Shown here: positions 36,978 through 46,060 of the stretch, piece by piece
Position numbering within the stretch: the first letter of the stretch is position 1
Layout: the number at the start of each line of letters is the position of its first letter
Origin: Companilactobacillus ginsenosidimutans
Lineage (GTDB): Bacteria; Bacillota; Bacilli; Lactobacillales; Lactobacillaceae
Assembly: GCF_001050475.1 (NCBI RefSeq)
Contig: NZ_CP012034.1
Location: 2,232,001 to 2,296,000, forward strand
DNA length: 64,000 nt
Direction of reading: 5' to 3'
Position numbers and translations under genes: made by a program
The notes under the pieces: generated by a model
What the model saw: the letters and a program-made list of their open reading frames with translations, nothing else
Databases searched by the model: none
Told to the model about the DNA's origin: nothing

Positions 36978-36996
36978 TCATAAGTTTTAAAAAACT

Positions 36997-37025
36997 AAGA
37001 AAGGGTGGAAACGCCTTTTCTTTTT
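36997..37025 (+). terminator. Hairpin between glpF and glpK2
   Basis: AAGAAAGG and CCTTTTCTT stem followed by TTTT. Likely partial termination, lowering glpK2 expression. Confidence 0.55.
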
Positions 37026-37046
37026 AATTTTCAGGAGTGTTAAATA

Positions 37047-38549
37047 ATGGAGAAGAAATACATTTTAGCAATCGATGAGGGTACTACTACTGCCAGGGCA
37101 ATTATTTTTGACCACAGTGGTAGAAAGATTGTTACTGCACGTCATCACATTCGTCAAATTTTGCCTAATCCAGGTTGGGTCGAACATGATGCTAACGAAA
37201 TTTGGAACGCTGTTCAATCATCAATCGCCACTGCCTTTATCGAATCAGGTGTTAAACCTGACGAAATCGAGTCAATCGGTATAGCTAATCAGCGTGAAAC
37301 TACAGTAATCTGGGATAAAACAACTGGACTACCAATTTACAACGCTGTCGTTTGGCAATCACGTCAAACAGCCCAATTAGCAAATGATTTGATTAAAGCT
37401 GGTCACAAAGAAGAAATCCACAAGAAAACTGGATTAATTATTAGTCCATATTTCTCAGCTACAAAAGTTCGCTGGATTTTAGACCACGTCAAAGGCGCCC
37501 AAGAACGTGCTGAAAAAGGTGATTTATTATTTGGAACAATTAATACTTGGCTACTTTGGAAACTTACTGGTGGCGAAAGCTTCTTAACGGATTACGCCAA
37601 TGCTAGTCGTACAATGTTGTTCAATATCAACACACTTGACTGGGATGACGACTTACTTAAGATGTTGAACATTCCTAGAAAAATGCTTCCAGAAGTTCGT
37701 TCAAACGCTGAAAACTTTGGTTCAACTAAGAACTACCATTTCTATGGATCAAAAGTCCCTATCACAGGTATGACAGGTTCACAACAAGCTTCATTGTTCG
37801 GACAAATGGCTTTTGACAAAGGTAACGTTAAGAATACTTACGGTACTGGTGCCTTCGCTGTTATGAATACAGGTGAAGAGCCTGCTTTGTCAGATAATAA
37901 TTTGTTAACAACTATTGCCTACGGTGTTAATGGAAAAGTTAATTATGCGTTGGAAGGTAGTATTTTCGTTGCCGGAGCAGCTTTGCAATGGTTACGTGAT
38001 GGTTTGAGAATGATTAAAGCAACTCCTGACTCAGAAGTTGCTGCGAAGAGATCAACAGATATGGATGAAGTATACGTTGTACCTGCATTCTCTGGTTTAG
38101 GTGCTCCTTATTGGGATGATGAGGCCCGTGGTACTGTCTTTGGACTAACACGTGGATCAAATCAAGATGACTTTATTAAGGCAACACTACAATCAATCGC
38201 TTATCAAACAAAAGATGTTATCGATACAATGAGTTCAGATTCAGATATTCCAATTGACGTGTTAAAAGTCGATGGTGGTGCTTCTGCCAACGATTATTTG
38301 ATGCAATTCCAATCAGATATCTTGAATATCCCATTGCAACGTTCATCAGAACTTGAAACAACAGCTTTAGGTGTTGCATTCCTAGCAGGTATCGGTTCAG
38401 GCTTCTGGAAAGATATCGATCAAATTAAAGAAAATTATCATGCCGGAGATACATTTGAACCTAAGATGGATGATAAAATTCGTAATAATTTATATTCAGG
38501 ATGGAAGGAAGCCGTTACAGCAACAATGGCCTTCAAGCACACTAAATAA
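37047..38549 (+). CDS. Glycerol kinase paralogue lacking the catalytic aspartate
   Basis: 500 residues, closely related to GlpK1 and alignable without gaps through residue 250. It keeps the phosphate loop, Arg83, Glu84, Trp103, Tyr135 and the HPr-target His231. The catalytic base is changed: [13 protein letters not shown] has Ser at 245 (codon TCA at 37779) where active GlpK has Asp. Asp133 and Asp166 are also replaced, by Ser and Asn. The frame is intact, so this is a conserved protein with lost or altered chemistry rather than a pseudogene. It may regulate or join GlpK1, or sense glycerol. Confidence 0.9.
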   Translation: MEKKYILAIDEGTTTARAIIFDHSGRKIVTARHHIRQILPNPGWVEHDANEIWNAVQSSIATAFIESGVKPDEIESIGIANQRETTVIWDKTTGLPIYNAVVWQSRQTAQLANDLIKAGHKEEIHKKTGLIISPYFSATKVRWILDHVKGAQERAEKGDLLFGTINTWLLWKLTGGESFLTDYANASRTMLFNINTLDWDDDLLKMLNIPRKMLPEVRSNAENFGSTKNYHFYGSKVPITGMTGSQQASLFGQMAFDKGNVKNTYGTGAFAVMNTGEEPALSDNNLLTTIAYGVNGKVNYALEGSIFVAGAALQWLRDGLRMIKATPDSEVAAKRSTDMDEVYVVPAFSGLGAPYWDDEARGTVFGLTRGSNQDDFIKATLQSIAYQTKDVIDTMSSDSDIPIDVLKVDGGASANDYLMQFQSDILNIPLQRSSELETTALGVAFLAGIGSGFWKDIDQIKENYHAGDTFEPKMDDKIRNNLYSGWKEAVTATMAFKHTK

Positions 38550-38558
38550 CAAATTAAT

Positions 38559-38592
38559 AAGAATCCAAATTAAAGGATTCTTATTTTTTTTT
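38559..38592 (+). terminator. Terminator of the glp cluster
   Basis: AAGAATCC and GGATTCTT stem followed by a long T run. Confidence 0.85.
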
Positions 38593-38633
38593 GCTTATAT
38601 CACTGGATTTTCCAGTTAATAATTAAAATTGCT

Positions 38634-38662
38634 TTGACATCGGAAATGGAAGAGTTTAATAT
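38634..38662 (+). promoter_or_regulatory. Promoter of the peptide transporter gene
   Basis: TTGACA, 17 bases, TAATAT; 36 bases before the start codon. Confidence 0.7.
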
Positions 38663-38697
38663 TTATTTATCGTTGTGATATGTTAGGAGAATTATAA

Positions 38698-40173
38698 ATG
38701 GATGCGAAAAAAGACCGAGGTTTCTTAGGACAACCTTTAGGTTTAAGAACTTTATTTCTAACTGAATTCTGGGAAAGATTCAGTTACTATGGTATGCGTG
38801 CCATCTTGCTTTTCTACATGTATTTTGCTGTAGAAAAAGGTGGATTAGGCATGGACCAAACTACCGCCGCCTCAATCATGGCTATCTATGGTGCCATGGT
38901 TTATATGACAGGTGTTGTCGGTGGTTGGATTAGTGATAGAATTCTGGGACCTAGAAGAACCGTATTCTGGGGTGGTGTTCTCATCATGTTCGGACACATT
39001 GTGCTCTCTCTTCCAATTGGAGAGGGCGGATTGTTCGGTTCAATCGTCTTAATCACATTAGGTACTGGTTTATTGAAACCAAATGTATCTGATATGGTTG
39101 GTAGTTTGTATACAGAAAAAGATCCAAGACGTGATTCTGGATTCAGTATTTACGTCATGGGTATCAACTTAGGTTCATTGTTTGCACCAATGGTCGTACA
39201 ATGGACAGCAGCTAAATTTAATTACCACGCAGGTTTCTCATTAGCCGCAATTGGTATGTTCATTGGTTTGATTGTTTACTGGATTGACGGAAGAAAGTAT
39301 CTTCCCGAAGATGGATTACATGCTCCTGATCCAATCAACACTGATGAGCGTTCAAAAGCAATTTCACGCTTAGTTTATGGTTTAGTTGCCGTGGCAGTCA
39401 TCGTTATTGTAATGTTCTTTACACATACTCTAACAATTGAAAATGCCATTAACATTATTAGTGCATTGGGTATAATTTTGCCTATTATTTACTTTGTAGT
39501 AATGCTTAGAAGTAAAAAAGTAACCAAGATTGAAAGATCTAGAGTTATAGCTTATATTCCTTTGTTCATCGCTGCCGTTGTTTTCTGGGCAATTGAAGAA
39601 CAAGGATCAGTTATCATGGCTCTATTAGTGGCTGAACAAACACAATTACACTTTGCAGGATTTAACTTGCAACCAGGTTCATTCCAGTCACTTAACCCAT
39701 TCTTCATCATTATTTATACACCATTCTTCGCCTGGTTCTGGATAAAATTAGGTAAGAGACAACCATCATCACCAAGCAAGTTCTGGATGGGATTAGTATT
39801 TACAGCAGCTTCATACTTCTTACTAGTTCTACCATTAATGAACATTTCAGCAGGTGATAAAATTAGTCCACTCTGGTTAGTAGGACAATGGGCCCTAATT
39901 GAAGTAGGTGAAATGCTGATATCTCCAGTTGGACTATCAGCAACCACAAAATTAGCGCCAAAAGCATTCTCGTCACAAATGATGAGTATGTGGTTCCTAG
40001 CCGACTCAGCCGGACAATCAATAAATGCCCAGCTAGTTAAACTCTTCAAACCAGGAGTACCAAGTAACGAAATGGCCTTCTTCGGAATAACAGCCATAGT
40101 CGTATTAATTACAGGTATACTATTGGCAATCTTAGTACCTAAGATCAAGCCATTAATGAAGGGTGTTAATTAA
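38698..40173 (+). CDS. dtpT: Di-/tripeptide:proton symporter, POT family
   Basis: Imports di- and tripeptides with protons. 491 residues and about 14 helices. The POT signature ExxER is in LTEFWERFSYYGMRAIL, with GGWISDRILGPRR and ETTERGY-equivalent loop AIEEQGSVIMALLVAEQTQL. TTAGGAG precedes the start. A+C content on the coding strand rises along the gene (hand count: 18 of 60 bases at 38881-38940, 37 of 60 at 40021-40080), toward the family I repeat A3. Confidence 0.92.
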   Translation: MDAKKDRGFLGQPLGLRTLFLTEFWERFSYYGMRAILLFYMYFAVEKGGLGMDQTTAASIMAIYGAMVYMTGVVGGWISDRILGPRRTVFWGGVLIMFGHIVLSLPIGEGGLFGSIVLITLGTGLLKPNVSDMVGSLYTEKDPRRDSGFSIYVMGINLGSLFAPMVVQWTAAKFNYHAGFSLAAIGMFIGLIVYWIDGRKYLPEDGLHAPDPINTDERSKAISRLVYGLVAVAVIVIVMFFTHTLTIENAINIISALGIILPIIYFVVMLRSKKVTKIERSRVIAYIPLFIAAVVFWAIEEQGSVIMALLVAEQTQLHFAGFNLQPGSFQSLNPFFIIIYTPFFAWFWIKLGKRQPSSPSKFWMGLVFTAASYFLLVLPLMNISAGDKISPLWLVGQWALIEVGEMLISPVGLSATTKLAPKAFSSQMMSMWFLADSAGQSINAQLVKLFKPGVPSNEMAFFGITAIVVLITGILLAILVPKIKPLMKGVN

Positions 40174-40198
40174 TAACATTTAAATAGTATTAAAATCA

Positions 40199-40239
40199 AA
40201 GATGATAGAAGGGAAATACACCTTCAATCATCTTTTTTT
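40199..40239 (+). terminator. Terminator of dtpT
   Basis: GATGAT-AGAAGG and CCTTCAATCATC stem, then seven T. Confidence 0.75.
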
Positions 40240-40353
40240 GAATCATCATCATTTGAATTTGTTTTTCTACAAATAAAACATGCCATACAGACAAAAATTT
40301 AGTACGCAAATAAAACTGCTCACAAACAAAAAAAGAATTTTATTTAACTGTCA

Positions 40354-40524
40354 TTAGATGTAGGAAGAAAATCGATTTGGGCTCAGCAGCCAAATTTTAC
40401 TTAGTCGACGAAGTCGCCTTAGTAAAAGACCCAGTTTGGAGACTTTTCGGTCTTTGAAAAGCCTTCAAATGGTGTCGGCAGCGTTCCAGCCCGTCAAAAT
40501 CGATTTCCTTCCGGAATCGGAAAT
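40354..40524 (-). repeat. Family I structured repeat, copy A3
   Basis: Minus orientation: CCGATTCCGGAAGGAAATCG at the right and CGATTTTCTTCC at the left. It contains the TGGAACGCTGCCGACACCAT element, the GAAGGCTTTTC hairpin and the CTAAGTAAAATTTGGCTGCTGAG side in the same order as A1. It is not in an obvious transcript: the dtpT terminator lies before it, and tRNA genes read the other way. Confidence 0.86.
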
Positions 40525-40633
40525 AATCCTCAAAACTAAATTTTTCCCCAATCCAACTAACAAAAATAGCAAATAACACTTGAAATTTACCAATATCTTC
40601 GGTAATATATTTTAAGTCGAAAGATGATATTTC

Positions 40634-40716
40634 GGAGGGGTAGCGAAGTCTGGCTAAACGCGGCGGACTGTAAATCCGCTCCTTCGGGTTCGGTGGTTCG
40701 AATCCACTCCCCTCCA
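40634..40716 (+). tRNA. tRNA-Tyr (anticodon GTA)
   Basis: 83 bases. Acceptor GGAGGGG/CCCCTCC with discriminator A, anticodon loop ACTGTAAAT region with GTA, long variable arm, T arm GGTTCGAATCC. CCA not encoded. Confidence 0.95.
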
Positions 40717-40721
40717 TTTAT

Positions 40722-40793
40722 TGGGTTATAGCCAAGCGGTAAGGCAACAGGTTTTGATCCTGTCATGCGCTGGTTCGAATCCAGCTAACCCAA
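40722..40793 (+). tRNA. tRNA-Gln (anticodon TTG)
   Basis: 72 bases. Acceptor TGGGTTA/TAACCCA, D arm GCCAAGCGGTAAGGC, anticodon loop TTTTGAT with TTG, T arm CTGGTTCGAATCCAG. It follows tRNA-Tyr by five bases, so they are co-transcribed. Confidence 0.95.
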
Positions 40794-40800
40794 TATATTA

Positions 40801-40834
40801 AAAAAGGACCGATATTTATCGGTCCTTTTTTTTC
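40801..40834 (+). terminator. Terminator of the tRNA-Tyr/Gln unit
   Basis: AAAAAGGACCGATA and TATCGGTCCTTTTT stem with a T run. Confidence 0.9.
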
Positions 40835-40903
40835 TAAATTTGTTAATTTACTGTATAATCAAACTGCAGTACAGCTTTTTAAACTTGAGGGGGAGGGTTT
40901 AAG

Positions 40904-41605
40904 ATGAAGGTCCCTGTTTATATTCAAATTCATAATCGAATCAAAAAAGAAATCGAAGAAGGTAAGTGGGCCGTCGGCGCGCGTATTCCGTCTGAGCGTA
41001 AACTTGCTGATGAATTTGACGTAAGTAGGATGACTCTTCGACAAGCCATTCAAACTCTAGTTGATGAAGGAATTCTACAACGCCAAGTTGGTTCAGGTAC
41101 TTATGTTGCTAGTAGCAAAGTCCAGGAAAAGATGTCTGGAACTACTAGTTTTACAGAAATTACCGAGAATCAAGGGAAGCGTCCATCCAGTAGAACAGTT
41201 TCCTATCATTTAGCTGATCCATCTTTAAGCGAGATGGAAAAATTGCAACTACATGAAGGTGATGAAGTATTGCGGATGGAACGTATCCGTTTTGCTGATA
41301 ATCAACCAATCTGTTTTGAAGTTGCTACAATTCCCAGCAGCATCGTTGAAAATCTTGATAAACAAGACATCACATCTTCATTATATAAAGCACTTGAGGA
41401 AAAGGCTGGTTTGAAGCTTGGAAAAGCAAACCAGACTGTTTCAGCAATGCTTGCCTCAGAAAAAATTGCAACTTTATTGAATGTTAAACGCGGTTCAGCA
41501 ATTCTTAGACTGCGTCAAGTTACTATGTTAGATGACGGTCTACCATTCGAATATGTCCGCTCTCAATACGTTGGGGAACGTTTTGAGTTTTACCTAGAAA
41601 GATAA
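40904..41605 (+). CDS. GntR-family regulator with UTRA domain (HutC subfamily)
   Basis: 233 residues. The N-terminal GntR winged helix (about 5-70) has IPSERKLADEFDVSRMTLRQ and LQRQVGSGTYVA. The UTRA ligand-binding domain fills about 85-230 (RMERIRFADNQPICFEVATI, LDDGLPFEYVRSQYVGERFE). HutC-type regulators sense small metabolites, often amino sugars. No sugar operon is adjacent, so the target is unknown. GAGGGGGAGGG precedes the ATG. Confidence 0.88.
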   Translation: MKVPVYIQIHNRIKKEIEEGKWAVGARIPSERKLADEFDVSRMTLRQAIQTLVDEGILQRQVGSGTYVASSKVQEKMSGTTSFTEITENQGKRPSSRTVSYHLADPSLSEMEKLQLHEGDEVLRMERIRFADNQPICFEVATIPSSIVENLDKQDITSSLYKALEEKAGLKLGKANQTVSAMLASEKIATLLNVKRGSAILRLRQVTMLDDGLPFEYVRSQYVGERFEFYLER

Positions 41606-41683
41606 TATATTTATGTTGTTCAGTTCATATATGAGTTAATATATATTTAACTGTCCATTCAAATTATTCATTGGGAGTATTAT

Positions 41684-43078
41684 ATGCAAAGTTTTATTAG
41701 ACGATACAGCATTTTCTTAATGCTGTATATTATTTTTCAACCCGTATTAGATGCCATTACCGGCGTAATGACCAAAGCTCATCTAAGCGCTACACTTGGA
41801 ATTTTTGTCAGAGTTATAGTCATGGCAGTCACTGTTGTCTTTTTGTTAATGTACGTTCTATTAAATAGAAACACCAAAAAAGGTTTCGCAATAATAGGTT
41901 ACTTCGTACTTCTAGCATTAATGTCAGCAATAAGTTTATTTGTAAATTACAAACAAAAACAACTATTTGTTCCAGGGTTAGAGCTAACAGCTTTGGCCAA
42001 AAGTCTTTACTACCCAGTCATGCTATTTGCTTATTATTTCGCATTTGAAGAACTACACCGAGATGGTATTTTATCCAAATACTTTCCAAAAGTGGTTTTC
42101 TATGCTGTAAATATAATTTCCATCGTCATGATTGCGGCTCACTTTACCAATTCTGGATTTAGCTCTTATTCGTACTATAAACTCGGGGAAAGTGGCTGGT
42201 TCTTCGCCGCCAACGAATTGAGTGCAATCGTCTCAATCTCATTCCCAATTTTAGTATGGTACGCAACCGATAAGCTCACTAATGCAAAAAGGTGGTATTA
42301 CTGGATAACTGTTGTAATGGCTATCTATTCCGCTTTACTCATTGGTACAAAGGGTGCATTTATTGCAATCATCTTCGGTACAATCATGGGACTACTAGCA
42401 GCCTTTATCCAAAGAATCCATCACCAAGGGGATGTAAAGCATCTCAATGGAATGATAGTTCTGATGGTCGCAACCTTAATAGGTATCGGTGTAGCCTATC
42501 CTATGATGGCTGTAGCCAAGACTTCAGAGCTACATGAAGAAATGATCAAGGATAAGAAAAAACGTGCCAAAACGAAGAAGGGCCTTAATAAAGACCAAAA
42601 GAAATATGTTGAAACTAACAAATATGTTTCTTATCTTCTTAGTGGTAGAACAATTTACTTTGAGAATGCTCAACACAATTTCAGTAAAGCAACTCCAGCT
42701 CAAAAGATTTTTGGGATGGGATATGCTACTAGTTTCAAGAAGGTTAAGCATGCCAAGTTAGTTGAGATGGATTATATCGATATTCTCTTCCAATTTGGAT
42801 TCTTAGGAGCAATTGTCTACATGTTGCCACTTATCTATAGTTTCATTTACTTGTTGATCTTATTCTTCAGACACTTTGGTTCAATGTGGTCATTCAAGTG
42901 GGCAATGTTGGTTGCCAGTGTTCTATTAGGATTTGGTATGGCGTTGTTAACCGGTCACGTTATCGAAGCTCCATCAGTAAGTATTTATTTCGTGACATCA
43001 CTAGCATTTGCTATCTATAATGCAAAACTATTTAATAAAAATAAAAAAGATCCTGTCGAATTAGACGTAATGGAATAA
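41684..43078 (+). CDS. O-antigen-ligase-like polysaccharide membrane protein
   Basis: 464 residues with about 11-12 helices and a large loop (about 275-320) rich in Lys, typical of the Wzy/WaaL-like superfamily. GESGWFFAANELSAIVSISF and the loop-end GMGYATSFKK are in the expected places. Such proteins polymerise or transfer surface glycans at the outer face of the membrane. Nearby TagA and GT4 genes support a role in wall polysaccharide or teichoic acid, but the substrate is unknown. Confidence 0.75.
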   Translation: MQSFIRRYSIFLMLYIIFQPVLDAITGVMTKAHLSATLGIFVRVIVMAVTVVFLLMYVLLNRNTKKGFAIIGYFVLLALMSAISLFVNYKQKQLFVPGLELTALAKSLYYPVMLFAYYFAFEELHRDGILSKYFPKVVFYAVNIISIVMIAAHFTNSGFSSYSYYKLGESGWFFAANELSAIVSISFPILVWYATDKLTNAKRWYYWITVVMAIYSALLIGTKGAFIAIIFGTIMGLLAAFIQRIHHQGDVKHLNGMIVLMVATLIGIGVAYPMMAVAKTSELHEEMIKDKKKRAKTKKGLNKDQKKYVETNKYVSYLLSGRTIYFENAQHNFSKATPAQKIFGMGYATSFKKVKHAKLVEMDYIDILFQFGFLGAIVYMLPLIYSFIYLLILFFRHFGSMWSFKWAMLVASVLLGFGMALLTGHVIEAPSVSIYFVTSLAFAIYNAKLFNKNKKDPVELDVME

Positions 43079-43079
43079 C

Positions 43080-43120
43080 TAAAAAGTTCAACTTTCAATC
43101 CGAAAGTTGAACTTTTTTTG
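43080..43120 (+). terminator. Terminator of the O-antigen-ligase-like gene
   Basis: AAAAAGTTCAACTTTC and GAAAGTTGAACTTTTT stem with T run. Confidence 0.9.
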
Positions 43121-43151
43121 TGCTATTTTGAACTTTTTTAAAAATATTTTA

Positions 43152-43165
43152 AGTAGGCGCTTTCA
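43152..43165 (-). promoter_or_regulatory. cre-like site before the SLAP protein gene
   Basis: Minus-strand TGAAAGCGCCTACT matches the cre core at all but one position. It is 140 bases before the gene, so the link is tentative. Confidence 0.4.
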
Positions 43166-43306
43166 CCGGTATATTAATATTTATAGCATACTCATAATAA
43201 AAAACTAATGATATGCATTAATAAAATACTTGATAATCATATTTCCGCATGATAAGTTATTTACGTAAACAAAATTAATGAGCAAGCAACTAGAGGAGGA
43301 AACGAC

Positions 43307-44788
43307 ATGAAAAAATCTATAAAATACGCTGGATTTGCTGCCGCAACCCTAATAGCTGCCGCACCAGTTGCAGCACCTATTTTAAATGCTACATCAATGG
43401 CACCAAATACTGAAAACACAGCAAAGGCATCATTTGGTACATCAACACAGGAGGATGCATACAACACCTTCGATTCAACATTTAAAAACTACAACAGTGC
43501 AACACAACTTGATTTCGTACATGGTGCAACATTCGCACTATTACAATCACAAAATCGACTACCATATTCAGCAGAAATGGTAAATGGTATCTTAAGACCA
43601 CTACATCCACAATATCAATCATCACTTAACGACTTGAGTGTTGTAGCATTACTAAATCAAATCGTTTTCGTAGTAGTTCCAGCTGATGGACAAACAACAT
43701 CAGAATGGCAAACAGCTATGAGAGCAGCCGGACAACACGGTGGACAAGTTAACTATCGTATCGTTGGATTGGCAATGTCAGACGTTGCGGACCATGCATT
43801 ATGGTCAAACCAGCAATTAGTTAAATACTTCGAACCAGTTAAATTGAATGGTAAAGCATTAGATAAGACAGTTTATGCCAAGACTTCAGTAACACAACAA
43901 GAAGTTCACGCAATGAACATCAACTTTGAAACACCAGTAGACGGCTATGTAGGGCAATCTAAATCAGATTTCAGCACAACAGGCAAATATCCTATAACTA
44001 TTCAAGATAATTTAGGAAACAAAGTTGACCCGCAAGACGTAACATCAACATTCTTTAACGGTTTAGACTTAGCAACGATTATTAACGGAACAACACTTCC
44101 AAAAGCTGGAAAAGTTGTTCAAAAGATGACAGTTAAGTTCAACCGTAACGAATACAACGCACTGTTCAACGACTTAGATCAAATTACGATCAACGGCGAA
44201 GAATACAGTGGCGGACTCCTATCAAAAGTTTGGGACAAAGTAAACAACTCCGTAACATTGACACGTCAAATCGATGTAACGCTAGACAATTACACAGATA
44301 AAGACATCAAGGGAGTAGTTACAACACCAATAGTAAACATGGGTGACAGCTCAATCGTGACACACATGTATGACGGCAAAGGAAACAGAATTTCAGGCCG
44401 TGCCTTAGCACAAGGTACAGACTGGTATACAGATACAAAACGCCTAAACAACAACACAGGTGAAGTAATGTACCGTGTATCAACAAATGAATGGGTAAAA
44501 GCGGCTGACATCTCATACGCCGACAAAGACACAGATACAGACACAGGCGACACAGCAGGTTTAACAGACATCACAAACCTACCAGCAAATTCAACAGTAA
44601 CATTAGATGGACCAGCAGGATTCGTATACTCACTATATGGATCAGACGGTAAGACTGCTTCAAGAGGCCTAGCAGGTGACTCAGCTTGGTTAGCAGATAA
44701 ACAAGCAAAAGACTCAAATGGAAACGTATATTACAGAGTTTCTACTAATGAGTGGATTATGCAAGGAACAGGAGTGACATTGAAATAG
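43307..44788 (+). CDS. Secreted surface protein with two C-terminal SLAP-like domains
   Basis: 493 residues: signal peptide (KKSIKYAGFAAATLIAAAPV), an N-terminal domain of unknown fold (about 45-190), a beta-rich middle (about 195-340), and two SLAP-like repeats of about 55 residues. The repeats are HMYDGKGNRISGRALAQGTD...YRVSTNEWVK and YSLYGSDGKTASRGLAGDSA...YRVSTNEWIM. SLAP domains hold S-layer and related proteins to the wall. AGAGGAGG precedes the ATG. The last third is very A+C-rich. Confidence 0.82.
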   Translation: MKKSIKYAGFAAATLIAAAPVAAPILNATSMAPNTENTAKASFGTSTQEDAYNTFDSTFKNYNSATQLDFVHGATFALLQSQNRLPYSAEMVNGILRPLHPQYQSSLNDLSVVALLNQIVFVVVPADGQTTSEWQTAMRAAGQHGGQVNYRIVGLAMSDVADHALWSNQQLVKYFEPVKLNGKALDKTVYAKTSVTQQEVHAMNINFETPVDGYVGQSKSDFSTTGKYPITIQDNLGNKVDPQDVTSTFFNGLDLATIINGTTLPKAGKVVQKMTVKFNRNEYNALFNDLDQITINGEEYSGGLLSKVWDKVNNSVTLTRQIDVTLDNYTDKDIKGVVTTPIVNMGDSSIVTHMYDGKGNRISGRALAQGTDWYTDTKRLNNNTGEVMYRVSTNEWVKAADISYADKDTDTDTGDTAGLTDITNLPANSTVTLDGPAGFVYSLYGSDGKTASRGLAGDSAWLADKQAKDSNGNVYYRVSTNEWIMQGTGVTLK

Positions 44789-44804
44789 AGAGTGATAAAA
44801 ATAG

Positions 44805-44924
44805 AGAGTGGAGAAAGCCGGGAAAAGTTGAGCATAGCGAAGAGGAGCGATTGATGCGGTTTATGCATCCATCGATGTTCGAAGCTAAGCGGTGACTTTT
44901 GGCTTTCGAAACTCGTTTCCACCA
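44805..44924 (+). repeat. Family II structured repeat, copy C
   Basis: Arms GTGGAGAAAGCC-AAAAGT and ACTTTTGGCTTT-TTTCCAC pair. The core from TGAGCATAGC (44829) to AGCTAAGCGG (44892) is 64 bases, as in copy F, with an inner CGATTGATG/CATCCATCG hairpin. It contains CATAGCGAAGAGG, close to E1-E3, and ends ACTCGTTTCC. Confidence 0.75.
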
Positions 44925-45226
44925 TATCGTCAGAACGGTTAACAACCCAAGTCGATAGCAAAGAAATTCCCCGGAGCAAACAGCAGAGGGCAATTTCTCA
45001 ACCATAGCACCAGCACCAAAACGCATCACTCAACACCAACAAAAAAATAACCACCTTCAAAATTCACAACTCAACAAGCGCACCACCCTCAAAATTCTCA
45101 AACCCAACAAAAGCACCACAACTACCACGAACTATCAAATGAATTCTCAACCTCAAAGAAATCCTCAGGGAATTTCCAACAAAATTCTCAACCCTCAAAA
45201 TTCTCAAAACTCTTAGGTAAACCTCA
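44925..45226. other. A+C-rich non-coding stretch with CTCAAAATTCTCAA copies
   Basis: No gene recognised. One hairpin (GAAATTCCCC/GGGCAATTTC, about 44964-44998). From about 45000 the plus strand is nearly free of G (hand count 45061-45120: 27 A, 23 C, 7 T, 3 G). CTCAAAATTCTCAA occurs twice exactly, with several partial copies. Confidence 0.55.
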
Positions 45227-45227
45227 A

Positions 45228-45268
45228 ATAAAAAATGATCATCTCCCAGCGAAGATGATCATTTTTTC
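45228..45268. terminator. Bidirectional terminator at the tagA end
   Basis: AAAAATGATCATCT and AGATGATCATTTTT stem around CCCAGCGA, with T or A runs on both sides. Confidence 0.85.
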
Positions 45269-45278
45269 ATGTCTTAAA

Positions 45279-46004
45279 TTATTTATTACGTTTTTCTTTT
45301 TGAATTAACATCAAATACTTAGGAATGGCGAACATACGTCCAATACGTGTAGGCTCCTTAACTAAACGGTAGAACCATTCTAAGCTCAACTTTTGGATTA
45401 TTTCAGGTGCACGTTTCTTAGTTCCAGAAAAGACATCAAAACTTCCACCGACACCAATCCAAACAGCAGTACAACGGTCTCGATATTTATTGATGAAGTA
45501 TTCTTGCTTAGGTGAACCAAGAGCAACCAAAACAATATCAGGTTGTTTCTCCTCAATATCAGCAGCAACCATGCCATTATCATTGAAATAACCGTCATGG
45601 TAACCGACTAAATCAATCCCAGTGAATTCTCGCTTGATTCTATCGGCGCTTGCCTTGATTACTTCTGGTTTAGCCCCTAATAAATATACTTTTAAATGCT
45701 TTTTATTAGCTTGTTCAATTAAGAACATCAATGTGTCAAAACCGGTAATTCGTTCATGCATTGGAGTACCAAGCATATTTGCGCCTTTGATAATACCAAT
45801 TCCGTCAGGGATCACGTAGTCGGCATTATTGACAATATTTGAAAAACGATTGTTATTTCTAGCAGACAGAACAATTTCTGGATTTGGAGTAACAATAAAT
45901 TTGTTGGCTTTATTATCCAAGTCTGTACTAATTAATTCATGAAACTGTTTTTCCGTGAAATTATCGAATTCAGTTCCCAAAATATCTATTCTATTTTTGT
46001 GCAT
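45279..46004 (-). CDS. tagA: WecB/TagA/CpsF glycosyltransferase
   Basis: Transfers N-acetylmannosamine to lipid-linked GlcNAc in teichoic acid linkage-unit synthesis, or acts in a related exopolysaccharide step. The start at 46004 has AAAGGAGA, giving 241 residues, the family length. GT26 motifs: FIVTPNPEIVLSARNN, YVIPDGIGIIKGANMLG, VALGSPKQEYFI, WIGVGGSFDVFSG. It is divergent from a GT4 gene across only 56 bases. The exact acceptor is not shown by sequence. Confidence 0.88.
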   Translation of the reverse strand: MHKNRIDILGTEFDNFTEKQFHELISTDLDNKANKFIVTPNPEIVLSARNNNRFSNIVNNADYVIPDGIGIIKGANMLGTPMHERITGFDTLMFLIEQANKKHLKVYLLGAKPEVIKASADRIKREFTGIDLVGYHDGYFNDNGMVAADIEEKQPDIVLVALGSPKQEYFINKYRDRCTAVWIGVGGSFDVFSGTKKRAPEIIQKLSLEWFYRLVKEPTRIGRMFAIPKYLMLIQKEKRNK

Positions 46005-46060
46005 ACGTATCTCCTTTACTGTATTATTATACACGAGAACGAAAAATTGAGAGGTGCTAC

